This document shows positions 22,976 to 32,413 of a stretch of DNA of 64,000 nucleotides, piece by piece (position 1 is the stretch's first letter; each line of letters opens with the position of its first letter). The notes under the pieces were generated by a model, which worked only from the letters and a program-made list of their open reading frames with translations, had not been told where the DNA came from and did not search any database. The DNA is taken from NCBI GenBank assembly GCA_000277445.1, contig AJWJ01000003.1:93566-157565 (forward strand), written 5' to 3'. Source of the DNA: Polysphondylium violaceum (taxonomy: Eukaryota; Evosea; Eumycetozoa; Dictyosteliales; Dictyosteliaceae). The position numbers and the translations under genes were made by a program.

Positions 22976-23044
22976 CAAGGTGTCGAGAGTCGAATAGTGG
23001 GTGATTCGTTGAGAAAGCCAGCCTTTTACCGTCGTGCTGAGGAC
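22976..23044 (-). pseudogene. tRNA-like relic
   Basis: The minus strand has an A-box-like CAGCACGACGG (23039-23029), followed by GGTAAAAGGC as in Leu/Ser-type D arms. A B-box-like ATTCGACTC lies at 22995-22987. The acceptor, anticodon and T stems do not pair, and no T-run terminator follows. It is therefore probably a degraded tRNA gene next to the intact tRNA-Thr. Weak call. Confidence 0.35.
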
Positions 23045-23084
23045 AAAAAATATTAAACCCCGATAAAGGATCTTTGATTAAAAA

Positions 23085-23155
23085 GGCTCCAATGGGGATC
23101 GAACCCATGACCTCTTCCTTACTAGGGAAGCGCAATACCACTATGCTATGGAGCG
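23085..23155 (-). tRNA. tRNA-Thr (anticodon AGT)
   Basis: A 71-nt cloverleaf on the minus strand. D arm GCATAGTGGTATTGC; anticodon stem CTTCC/GGAAG with loop CTAGTAA (anticodon AGT); T stem ATGGG/CCCAT with loop TTCGATC; acceptor 2-7 GCTCCA pairs with TGGAGC. Internal promoter boxes are intact (A box TAGCATAGTGG, B box GTTCGATCC), and a run of five T follows directly, as a Pol III terminator. Odd point: position 1 is C and position 72 is C, so the first acceptor pair is mismatched; other eukaryotic tRNA-Thr genes start GGCTCC. No intron. Confidence 0.88.
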
Positions 23156-23417
23156 CTGATGATAATTTATGAAAACCATATAGTTATATATAAAAATTAA
23201 ATTTCCATCTAATTGAAAACCCAATGATAAATTAAAAATCTAGAACAAATAAATCACCAAGTTTAATATTTGTTTAAAAAAAAAGAAAAACATGTAAAAT
23301 ATTCCAGGATTGAAATATTATTTATTTTTGATTCATATTATAAGAATCCAATTTGAGGCTATTATACAAGATTTATAGTTCGAACATATAATAAATTTAC
23401 AAAAATGATAATTATTT

Positions 23418-23688
23418 TTACCATACACCATAACGAGGCTTTCCTGGGTAAGAAGAAACAACGCAATTTTTATGCAAAGATTCCTGGTTAGAATTTACAT
23501 TTGGTTGATATATATTTTGAATAAATGTATTCGCTTTAAATTGAAGTTTTCCACCAATCAAATAAGAGATACATTCTAGAAATATTATTAAAAAAGAATG
23601 AATATTAATAACCATACAATATCAATATTAAAAACTAATTTTACTCTTTAGATTTTAAAACTAAAGATGATTACTTACTAAAAATCAT
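23418..23688 (-). CDS. Small protein, twin A of MIFKC..GVW pair
   Basis: Two exons on the minus strand, 23688-23679 and 23575-23418, with a 103-nt intron (GTAAGT..TTCTAG) after ATGATTTTTA, give 55 residues. The protein begins MIFKCISYLIGG and ends PGKPRYGVW, then TAA. It is hydrophilic in the middle with no signal peptide. The same start (MIFKC[IV]S), the same intron position and phase, and the same end ([YF]GVW) occur in the gene 0.9 kb upstream (24371-24598), so the two are tandem paralogues. This conservation across two otherwise diverged copies is the main evidence that the tiny gene is real. Family not recognised. Confidence 0.75.
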
Positions 23689-24370
23689 TTTTAAAACAAC
23701 AACAATGTAATTACACTACACTTTAAATGTAAAATATTTATATTTACCACCACAAAAGACAAAGTTTAAAAGTTAAAAATCTACCCCAAAAACCACATTT
23801 ACTCCACACACACTTTTGTAAATTAAATACAAATATATCAAGATTTTAAATTAAATCTTTGATTTAAAACAAAATAAATAAATTTAATCAAATTTAACAG
23901 AATTGAATTCATCAAATTCGATTTCATTTTAAATTTATTTATTTACACTTTTTTTGTGATTTGTGTTTTTTTTCAACATTGTCTATCCTAAAGAAGAAGA
24001 GGAAGTTGATAGTATCAGCCCCCCAAAAATAATTATAGTTTAAGGAAAATATAAATTTTTATTAATATTATTTTCATTTATTACTTTGTACCAGATTACT
24101 AAAAATTTTCATTTTTTTGTACAACATTCTTTTTATTGGTTACTTTTTTTTTTTTGTTTCTCTATCTTTTTTTTACTATATTAAAATCTCTACAAAATGA
24201 AATTAATTATAAACACAAAACTTTAGAGTTAAAAATCAACTTTTCTTTAAACCATTAAAATTAATTTGAAAATACACAATCTCTATCCTCTTTGAGACGA
24301 GGTCGTTAATTAGAAATACAATTTTTATTGATACATATAATATACAGAGAAGGATCATTAAGAACGATCA
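23689..24370. other. Intergenic between twin small genes
   Basis: Non-coding. On the plus strand it is rich in CACA/CCCC words (23745-23820), which read as GTGTGTGTGG and GGGG on the gene's sense strand. Long A/T runs occur at 23945-24190. A short direct repeat, GATCATTA, lies at 24353-24373. Confidence 0.4.
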
Positions 24371-24598
24371 TTACCAAACTCCAAAATAAACTTTTGGTGC
24401 TTTTAGCGAAAGAGAAAAACTGTTTCTATTTAGCCCATTTGAATTTAAACCACTATTAAAATTTTGACTGTGTACAGAATCGTTCTTTTGAAAGAATTTG
24501 GTTTGAGATAAATTTGATACACATTCTAATTAAAATCATTTTTTCTATTAATATTTTTTACTATTATTATTAAATAGTTTAAACTTACTAAAAATCAT
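24371..24598 (-). CDS. Small protein, twin B of MIFKC..GVW pair
   Basis: Two exons on the minus strand, 24598-24589 and 24525-24371, with a 63-nt intron (GTAAGT..ATTAG) after ATGATTTTTA, give 54 residues. The protein starts MIFKCVSNLSQTKFF and ends SLKAPKVYFGVW, then TAA. The middle is Asn/Ser-rich. It shares its first exon, splice phase and both termini with the neighbouring 55-residue protein, while the middles have diverged. Too short for a single-frame ORF scan because the start codon sits in a 10-nt exon. Function unknown. Confidence 0.75.
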
Positions 24599-25266
24599 TT
24601 TCTCTAGTCTTGATCTTTTATTATACAGAATTGGTGAAATTACTTTTTATATTTCAAAACAAACAATCCAAATGGTCTATTTATATCTTCACCTTATCCA
24701 CCAATTCCCTCAATCTTATCCACATTTATCAAGTCGTCACATCACATGATAATAGTAGATGAAAAGACAATATTTTAAGAAACATAAATCAATTTGATAA
24801 GAGATTTTAAAAAGAATGATAAATAAATTCAAAGTAAAAAAAAACAAAAGTTGATGTTAACAAATACTTTTTGGTAAAAATCTACTCTTTTTTTTAAAAA
24901 TTATCTGATTCGTGAGTAAAGGGGTGAACAAAAAAAATAATGGGTGGGGGGGATAGTGATAAAATAACAAGAATTTAGAGATTAAATTTACAGAACAATT
25001 GTTAAAAATTGATCATCACAAGAAGTAGAAAAAGATACATACTAATAAATCTAGGTTTAAAACAAAAATAATTAAAAATAATTTTTATTATAATGTTTTA
25101 TAAATATGATTATTTGAATAAATAAATAAATAATTGTTGTTGTTGTTTTTGTAGAAAAAGTAGTTTGATTAAAGATTAAAAATAAAGGAAAAGGAGATAA
25201 AAATTTATTTATCTTTCTTTGAACCTTTTTTCTTATATCTTTTAATATTACTTAATCAATCAATAT
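24599..25266. other. Intergenic, promoter of twin B and 3' region of DD3-3 gene
   Basis: No gene seen. There is a CCTTATCCACC / CTTATCCAC pair (about 24691-24725), and a G-run (GGGTGGGGGGG) near 24942-24952. Confidence 0.4.
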
Positions 25267-27096
25267 TTAAAGAGCTTTGTTCAAGACTGGTACTTTAGCA
25301 AAGAATCTATTGGCACCAGAGTGTGGATGGGTACGAGCAAAGAATAAGGAACCAGCAGTAGCGGCCATACCAACAAATAATGTACCACCAGCGGCAATGA
25401 GACCGATTTCCCATTTCTTGAGGATTGGATCAACGTGGATGGCACCCTTTTGATTACGATTGGAAAAGTTGTTATTACGAGTAGACATGTAATAGAAGGA
25501 ACCAGTCTTTTTCATTTTGTAAACACCACCATCAAATTGAGTTGGAGCGGCATTTAATCTCATACAATTTTGGGAATCTTGTTCTCTATCATCAGCACTG
25601 TTTGGATGGTCTTCAAGTAATTGAGTGGCATTCTTGCAACCCTTTTGGTTGAGGTAGGCCATAAAGAGACGGGTTTCATCAGATTCAAAGAGACGATTGT
25701 CTTTGGTGACTTCGTCATCTGTCATTGGGATGTTGTGATTGAGAGACTTGATTTGAACAGCATTATGTCTATCGGTTTGATCTTTACCACCACCAGCGTT
25801 ACCTTGTGGGTTAAAGTCACAACCAGTCCATTGCCAATGAATGTATTCATTGATTTTAATGTGGAGTTGGGATGGAACGAATTGGTATTCAACGGCTGGG
25901 TAGGCTTGTTGAATGTTACCTCTCTTTCCTTTGACAGTAAGATTCCAGATCTTAGCATTCTTTAAATCCTTGGGACGAGATTTAATACGGAAGATGTGGG
26001 AACGATCTTGGAAAGTACGACCAATTTGGGCAGTGTTGAGTTCGAGAGTGAGATTGGCACCAGCGACTTGAACGGTTGGATCGTTAGTGATTGGTGAGTT
26101 TCTACCATTGAATGTAGAGTCCATGAAACCCCAGCCATCGATATCACTGCTAGAGATATTGTAACGAACACGTACGACACAAGCACATGAACCGGTGGCA
26201 ATGCATGGTTCCATACCGCTGTGTGGAAGAGACCAGTTGTAGGTATTTGGAGCACCACTGTTGAGAGAGTTACCTAAATGATTGACGGCATTCCATTCAG
26301 CTTTAAGGCATTCTGGGGCATCGATACCATGAGATGGGACTTTGGTCCATACACCACCTGCTTGAGTGCAGTCAGTTTCAATGATTGGAGCTAATGTATT
26401 AGCGGTGGATGGGAGAGCACAATAGTATTTTTCTTTAACATTTTGAGATTCTTTCTTGTACATCTTGCAAAGATCTTTGTTATCGGTAAAGATGGCGATA
26501 TCTTTCCATGGGGATGGTGCCCAATATGGATAGTAATCTCTTTCTTCTGGACATTCGAAACCATATCTATCACTGTTTGGTTGTTGACGAGTTTTGGTAG
26601 CGGCATCACCTGGATTTTGAGTGGCAGTAAAGAGACCCTTGTTACGGAAACGTTTGGAGCAATTAGAGTAATGATAATAGTCTTCATGGAGACCATATTG
26701 GAATTCATTGGTGCTTCTGGCAGAAGTGGCTTCAAGAGTGTTTTCGATACGATTGGTAGTGGTACCATCACGCATTGATTCATAATCGGCAGCAGTGTTG
26801 ATGTCGGTGCACATGTATTGGAGTACGACGTTGCAATCGGTTTGGTCGCTTCCACAGGCATGTTGTTGGGTCCATTGGATTGGAAGAATTGACTTTTCGT
26901 ACCATTCCATGGCACCACCTCTGCAATAACCACCTCTAGCGTTATTTTGACTGTTGAATAAACGGTTTTGTTGTTGGGCATTTTGGCCTTCCTCTTGATT
27001 ACGATTGTTTGATCCTGGAGGACAGTGCATGTAAATATCAGCACGAACGGCTGACATTACCAATGCAATTAAAACTAAAAATGATAATACTTTCAT
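25267..27096 (-). CDS. DD3-3-like secreted/membrane glycoprotein
   Basis: 609 residues in one exon. A signal peptide ([19 protein letters not shown]) is followed by [17 protein letters not shown] and [15 protein letters not shown], the hallmark opening of the DD3-3 family first described in D. discoideum and also present in marine invertebrates. The ectodomain is Cys-rich with several NxS/T sites and ends in [20 protein letters not shown], a cupredoxin-like segment. A single membrane segment near residues 568-590 ([23 protein letters not shown]) and a short tail follow. Codon use is strongly biased, as in highly expressed genes. The biochemical role is unknown; DD3-3 is known as a developmentally regulated gene. 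Confidence 0.85.
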   Translation of the reverse strand: MKVLSFLVLIALVMSAVRADIYMHCPPGSNNRNQEEGQNAQQQNRLFNSQNNARGGYCRGGAMEWYEKSILPIQWTQQHACGSDQTDCNVVLQYMCTDINTAADYESMRDGTTTNRIENTLEATSARSTNEFQYGLHEDYYHYSNCSKRFRNKGLFTATQNPGDAATKTRQQPNSDRYGFECPEERDYYPYWAPSPWKDIAIFTDNKDLCKMYKKESQNVKEKYYCALPSTANTLAPIIETDCTQAGGVWTKVPSHGIDAPECLKAEWNAVNHLGNSLNSGAPNTYNWSLPHSGMEPCIATGSCACVVRVRYNISSSDIDGWGFMDSTFNGRNSPITNDPTVQVAGANLTLELNTAQIGRTFQDRSHIFRIKSRPKDLKNAKIWNLTVKGKRGNIQQAYPAVEYQFVPSQLHIKINEYIHWQWTGCDFNPQGNAGGGKDQTDRHNAVQIKSLNHNIPMTDDEVTKDNRLFESDETRLFMAYLNQKGCKNATQLLEDHPNSADDREQDSQNCMRLNAAPTQFDGGVYKMKKTGSFYYMSTRNNNFSNRNQKGAIHVDPILKKWEIGLIAAGGTLFVGMAATAGSLFFARTHPHSGANRFFAKVPVLNKAL

Positions 27097-27231
27097 TTTT
27101 TAATTTGTTGCGATAATATCTCTTACTATTACTTGGTTGTTTTGTATAATCTATAAAATCATTTCATAGGAAATTTTTTAAAAAAAAAAAAAAAAATCGG
27201 TGGTTAGATATTTATTCAATCTATTTTGGTC

Positions 27232-27253
27232 AGTGTGTGATGGTGTGGGGTGT
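27232..27253. promoter_or_regulatory. G-box-like element upstream of DD3-3-like gene
   Basis: Two GGTGTG-type half-sites in tandem (TGGTGTGGGGTGT), about 140 nt upstream of the start codon. In D. discoideum, GBF binds G-rich half-sites of this kind in developmentally induced promoters. By analogy only. Confidence 0.3.
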
Positions 27254-27378
27254 AAATTGTACTGTTGTCACCTTATAAAAAATAAAAAGAGTGTGGTGTG
27301 ATGTGATATAAATGGTAATCATGTCATTTTATCTTTACTTACAAATAAAATATGTTTTTTATATTACAAATTGGTTTA

Positions 27379-27408
27379 ATAAATAAATAAATAAATAAAT
27401 AAATAAAT
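27379..27408. repeat. ATAA tetranucleotide repeat
   Basis: About seven tandem AATA units followed by a G-rich word (GGGGTGGGG). Confidence 0.9.
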
Positions 27409-28025
27409 AGGGGTGGGGTGACAAGTTATTGTCTAGACAGTGTGAATGAGGGCGACTGATAGAAAGTAAGTGAATTACTCTACCAATGTATATCTAGATG
27501 AGTTGGTGTGTAAAAAAAAAAAAAGACAAAAAAAAATTTTAGATATGATTCTCAATTTTTGCAGTTTTTTCAAAAAATAAAATACAAAAAAAAATTAGTA
27601 AAAAAAAAAAACATTAAAATAAAAATAAAAAAGTTTTAGATTTTTTTTCAAAATTTATTATAACGATCACAGATTGTGGATTGTTTTAAGAGCGACATTC
27701 GGCCACATGAGCACTTTGAGTGGGTGGTGAGGTGTGAAAACATCCGAAAAAAAACAATAATAGCAGCCACTTTCAACCTATTTTTTTGATGATGAGATAT
27801 TTTTTTTGAGTAATGAGTTTTTTTTGTATTTTCACACACATATAGAGACAAAATACATTCCCTCAAAGTCTTTATATTTCAAATAATGTTATCTCCTTTA
27901 AACCATTTAATGGATGTGCCCCTATGACCATGAATGGCAATATTAATCAATCAAGGTGTGGGGATGATTTTTTCATCCAACCACCTTTTAAACAATAACA
28001 AGAACATGATCGATCTTATTTTTAG

Positions 28026-28100
28026 TATTTTCATCTAATCAATGTTGTAAAAACCCTTTATTGATTTTTTCCCATTGATATCAGAGATTAGATGAAAATA
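28026..28100. repeat. Large imperfect hairpin
   Basis: A perfect 15-nt inverted repeat, TATTTTCATCTAATC (28026-28040) with GATTAGATGAAAATA (28086-28100). It is extended towards the loop by ATCAATG (28038-28044) with CATTGAT (28073-28079). No coding content. Confidence 0.8.
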
Positions 28101-28310
28101 TTTTTTTACCATTGATATTATTGTAAATATCCCCCACACCCAACCACCTTTTTTATTTTTAGATATTTCAAAAACCTTTATTTAGATGATCATCTGATTT
28201 TCAGTTTTTATTCTTTGTTGTTTTTACACTTTTTGGAGGTCCATTGATGTTATGATTTTAAAAAAAAAAAAAAAAAAAAGGTAAGCATTTTATTTGTATG
28301 AAAAGGAGAG

Positions 28311-28748
28311 TTATAAATCTAAAGTATTATAAAAAGTTCTGTTACCAGACGCAGCTCTTGTTTGACGTGAATAGGCCCATTCACCAGGACCAACAGTCGA
28401 TCGTTGCATACTGAGTGCTCCAATGGTTGTAGATGTATGGCGTTTTGTAGGGTGATAGTAGGCACTAACTACACTGTCTCCTGTAAGATCAGATATCCAG
28501 ACGGCTCCTGGATGAGGTTTAAGGATGACAGTTTTATTTCTTTCAACATTTATAAGTAATCTAAGGGCTGCAAGAAAATCTATTTGCTTGAATAGTTGGA
28601 GAACCAAGTAAAAAAGTCCAGGTTGTGGATTATTTTGAGGTTGTTGAGGCTGTGGAGGTTGTTGAGATAAAAGTAGTTGGCCAAAATATTGTGGTATCCA
28701 AATTATACAAACACAAAGAAAAAACCCAAAAAAAATATCTATCCACAT
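28311..28748 (-). CDS. Small membrane-anchored protein of unknown function
   Basis: 145 residues. An N-terminal hydrophobic segment (FFGFFLCVCIIWIPQYFG) is followed by a Pro/Gln-rich linker and then a soluble part with RLLINVERNKTVILKPHPG, SVVSAYYHPTKRHTST and GEWAYSRQTRAASG. The soluble part is matched by a broken copy at 29016-29216, so it is a genuine, duplicated coding sequence. No family recognised. The start ATG at 28748 is the first in frame. The protein is probably inserted in a membrane by its N-terminus, with the conserved part exposed. Confidence 0.7.
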   Translation of the reverse strand: MWIDIFFGFFLCVCIIWIPQYFGQLLLSQQPPQPQQPQNNPQPGLFYLVLQLFKQIDFLAALRLLINVERNKTVILKPHPGAVWISDLTGDSVVSAYYHPTKRHTSTTIGALSMQRSTVGPGEWAYSRQTRAASGNRTFYNTLDL

Positions 28749-29015
28749 TTGATAAATAACAACTAGTCTTTTGTAAAGAATAAGTAGTTTTTAGTAAAAA
28801 ATTAGAATATAATATTAATAACCTAGAGTAAATAGGACAGAGTTTTTTTTTTATAATTTATTAATCAAAATTACCATTATTAGTAATATTTTAAATTAAA
28901 ATTTTAATCCATTTTCTTTAATTTTTAGTCGTCCTCTACTAGATCAATTTGTCGAAATTAAAGAAAGAAAAATAAAGTTAAAAATTTAAAATTAAAATTT
29001 AAAATCAATTTAGTT

Positions 29016-29216
29016 TTATTGCCCCACGTAGTTTGTTTGACGGTAATATTCCCATTCATCAGGCGAGTAATCAAATAGTTGTAGATTCGTGCGAGTAGTA
29101 GTAGTAGTAGGGCGATAGTAGGATACTGTACTTAGTTATTGTTTCACAGCGTCCAAATAAGGTGAATTGATTACTGTTTTGTTTCTTCCAATAGCAAGAT
29201 TTAAAAATCTAAACAT
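29016..29216 (-). pseudogene. Broken paralogue of the 28.3 kb small membrane protein gene
   Basis: A 67-codon minus-strand frame from ATG 29216 to TAA 29016, interrupted by one in-frame TAA at 29138-29136. Before the stop: FRFLNLAIGRNKTVI, matching LRLLINVERNKTVI of the neighbour. After it: TVSYYRPTTTTTRT and SPDEWEYYRQT, matching SVVSAYYHPTKRHTST and GPGEWAYSRQT in the same order. The part encoding the N-terminal membrane segment is not seen. An ACT run (five Thr codons) marks replication slippage. An intron hiding the stop would be too short or would break the conserved frame, so decay after duplication is the best reading. Confidence 0.7.
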
Positions 29217-29422
29217 TTTGATTGGAAACTAGTGAGTAATAATAAAAAAAATAAAAAGGATAATAAAATTATTGTGTCAAGTGGTACTTATTTTATTGAA
29301 ATAATAATCGGAGAACAAATAGGATAGAGTTTCTTTTTCTTTTTTTTTTTTTTTTATTATCTGAATTTTTTTTTATCTTTTTTTTTTTAATAATCAAAAA
29401 TTACCCTTATATTAAGTAAGTC

Positions 29423-32106
29423 TTAAAATTCATATTCACTGTCAACATCAGACCATGGGAATTTATCACGTAAAGATTTTGAGAAAATTTTTTCAACTGG
29501 TACACCAACCTTTTTACACCAAGCGACAGTGATACGAGGATCAAGATAATTAATTTTACTGGTACCAAGAGCGACAGTTTTCAATTCATCTTTTCCAGTT
29601 TTTTGAATTTCTAATTTCTTGATTTGTTCTTCATATTTTTCAATCTTTTTCTTGAGTTTATCGTCGCCGTCTGGAATGGAACGAGAACGATTAAAAGAGG
29701 CTTTGACATCATCAGAGACATCCTTGTCTTTGGTGTCTTTGTCCTTCTTTTCAATGGCGGTGGCAATGAGTTTTTTTAATCTTTCCTCTTCACGTTCCTT
29801 GATGTCTTTTTGTTTAGAGTTGGGGGTCTTTCCCAATTTGATACGGCAGAGGTCCTTCAAGTCATTGAGCTCAAGAATTCGGTCATCAATCTTACCGAGC
29901 ACTTCAGCAAGATTTTTAGGTGGAGCTTTTTGATGGTTACAAAGAATGGCAACCTCACGATTGCATCTGTTGTAAAAGAGAATCTTTTCTTCAACAGTTT
30001 CGTATTCGTCGGTCATTTTGGCCAATTCATTTTGGAGGGTGATCGAAGCGTTATAGGTACGGAAAACTTTGGCTGACAAACCAGTCATTTGTTTTTTGAG
30101 ATGATTGTTGAGTTGAGTGACAGTGAGATCGTCAAAGAGGGCTTCACCTTTCTTTTTACCTTTGGCAATTTCAGTGAGGGCCTTGTAGGCACCGGGATTG
30201 ATTTCAACGGTATTGAAATATCTCATGGAATCCTTACCCAAAAAGTCGAGTGTGATGGTTTGTTTCTTAGAATCAAATTTAATGTGTTCAATACGAAGTG
30301 AACAGCAACCGACAGTATCGGCTTGATCTTCACCCTTTTCATTACCAACACGAAGTGCTAAAAAGTCTATTAAATACAAGGCGACACCAAGTTGTTTTGT
30401 ATGGTTGTCGTCAGAGGTCCAATTGGCCTTGTAGGCTTTTCTGATCTTTCCAATAGTGTTTTTAAGCTCTCGAGCAGTTTCAAACTTTTTACGATCGGCA
30501 ATACCCTTGATCTTGGAGCTGGGAGCCAACCAAACATACTTGAATCCACCATTGACAGATTCTCTCCAAAAAGCCAACCAAGTGACCTTGTTGTTGTGGA
30601 TGACCTCTTTCCAATCGTGACCTGGAATAGGTGAGGGTGGTACCTCCTCGTCTTCACCAATGTTGATGGTTACATCACTTGGATAGATACGAGATTTCAT
30701 TTTACCAGTCTTTGGATGAGCACCTCTTCCCAAAAACAAACCGGGAGGTTCAATATTATAATTGCCCACCTTTTGTTTATGACCGTCCACCATGGCGAAA
30801 CCATATTTGTCTTGAATGACCTTTTTCTCTTTGGTTTCTTTGTCCTTTTCCTCTTTGGTACGAGATTTTCTAACTTCTTTTTTATTCTTGAGATATTCAT
30901 TGATATGCGAGAAATCACATTTCTCTAGAGTCTTGACAATCTTTTTTTGATTCTTGTCTAATACACCTAAAAACTCTTCAAAGAAATTCTTTCTAAAATC
31001 AGCCTTTTTGACATGATCGGTTTCCAAATATTGAGCGTAAAAAGTGGCAACCTCTTCTTGTTCTGGGTTGAGTGCCAATGGTTTACCGTCATATAAAAAC
31101 TTGATGCCGTGAGGTTGATAGGCGGGTGGGAAAATGGGACCATGATGAGAGAGTGTCTTCCATTTGATTGAATCATCACCTTCTTCTTCTTCCCACCATC
31201 TGTATTCCTCCTCTTCTTCTTCCTCGCCCTTCTTTTTCTTCTTTTCAGTTTTAACTTCTTTTTTCACGGTTGTAGTTTTGGTGGTAGTTGTTTTAGTACT
31301 GGTACCTTTGGCAGCGGTGGTGGTAGTGGTGGTTGTCTTTTTAGTAGCTGCTGCTTTCTTTGTAACTTTGGTTACTGGTTTCTTTGGTTTATCTGAATCT
31401 GAACTGCTGTCTGAATCTGATGAACTACTATCTGAGCTGCTGTCAGAGTCTGAATCTGAACTGCTATCTGAATCTGATGAACTACTATCTGAATCTGATG
31501 AACTGTCTACCTTTTTCTTTGCTGCTAGTTTCTTTTTAGCTGGTGAAGGGGCTGGTTTTTTTGGTGCAGCTTTACTAACGCTTGGGGCTGGTCTCTTTTT
31601 ATTTGGTTTTTCATCTTCTGAGGAATCATCTTCGCTTGATGACTCTTCGCTACTGCTATCTGATGAAGAATCACTGCTATCTGAATCTTCACTACTGGAT
31701 TCTTGTTTCTTTACAGCAGGTTTTCTAGTTGGTGGGGTTGGTGTAGAGGTGCTTTCTTTTTTAACTATTGGTGATGCCTTTTTAGGGGTGGTACTAGTAG
31801 GTGAACTAGTTGGTGGTAATCCTGGTTCTGATTTTACTGTAGTAGTTGTAGTTGTTGTAGATGATACATTCATTGAAGCTGTAGTCATAGTAACATCTTT
31901 ATTACCGTTACCATTACTACTGTTTCCATTTTCAGATTTTAATTTCTTATTTGAACTATTATTTTCTTCTAAACCTAATTCTCTTTTACCATTTGTGATT
32001 GGTAAATCCTATAATAACAACGTTTACAAGATATTAGTATATTAAATCGATACACTAGCAATATGCTATTTAATATACAAATACTAACTGTACTATCTAT
32101 TTCCAT
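29423..32106 (-). CDS. top1: DNA topoisomerase I (type IB)
   Basis: Two exons on the minus strand: 32106-32089 (MEIDST) and 32008-29423, with an 80-nt intron (GTTAGT..TTATAG), giving about 867 residues. The N-terminal 240 residues are a charged Ser/Asp/Lys/Thr-rich linker with nuclear-localisation character. The core begins [24 protein letters not shown] and includes [30 protein letters not shown] and [10 protein letters not shown]. The C-terminal catalytic tyrosine lies in [18 protein letters not shown] (about residue 827), followed by the terminal [11 protein letters not shown]. The enzyme relaxes supercoils by transient 3'-phosphotyrosyl nicks during replication and transcription. All core blocks are present; length is typical once the linker is considered. 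Confidence 0.96.
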
Positions 32107-32381
32107 TGTTATTTAAGTATAAATAATAGTAGTAGTACTATATCTATCTATCTATCTATAATAATACTGCAATGGTAATCTGGGAAAACAAATACAAAAT
32201 GTAATTATATAAATATAATAATAAAAAAATAAAACACAATCTACTCTAGTGGTGTATTATACTACTAGTCGTAGAAATAAATATAAATAGATAGATGCAC
32301 TTGTGCGCTTTGTAGTATCTCAACAAAAAAAGGGAAAAAAAAACGATGACTTTTTCTATTACGCAGAAATTTTTAATTTAG

Positions 32382-32413
<32 letters not shown>

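Larger units (their letters stand above)
27097..28310. other. Long intergenic region with G-box-like and palindromic sequence
   Basis: About 1.2 kb without a credible gene. It contains G-rich GTGTGATGGTGTGGGGTG (27234-27251), an ATAA repeat (27379-27408), an imperfect hairpin at 27952-27988, a large hairpin at 28026-28100, CCCCCACACCCAACCACC (28131-28148) and the palindrome AGATGATCATCT (28184-28195). It is upstream of the DD3-3-like gene and downstream of the next minus-strand gene. Confidence 0.5.

Noticed and set aside
22911-23141. 76-codon minus frame
   Set aside because: It runs through the tRNA-Thr and the tRNA-like relic; the tRNA explains the sequence.
29088-29187. A 49-nt intron removing the premature stop in the pseudogene
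   Set aside because: GT..CAG sites exist, but removal shifts the frame away from the part that matches the paralogue.
31164-32045. 293-codon plus-strand frame antisense to topoisomerase I
   Set aside because: It mirrors the Ser/Asp/Glu/Lys-rich linker of the real gene (repeats of S, E, L, V only) and has no features of its own.
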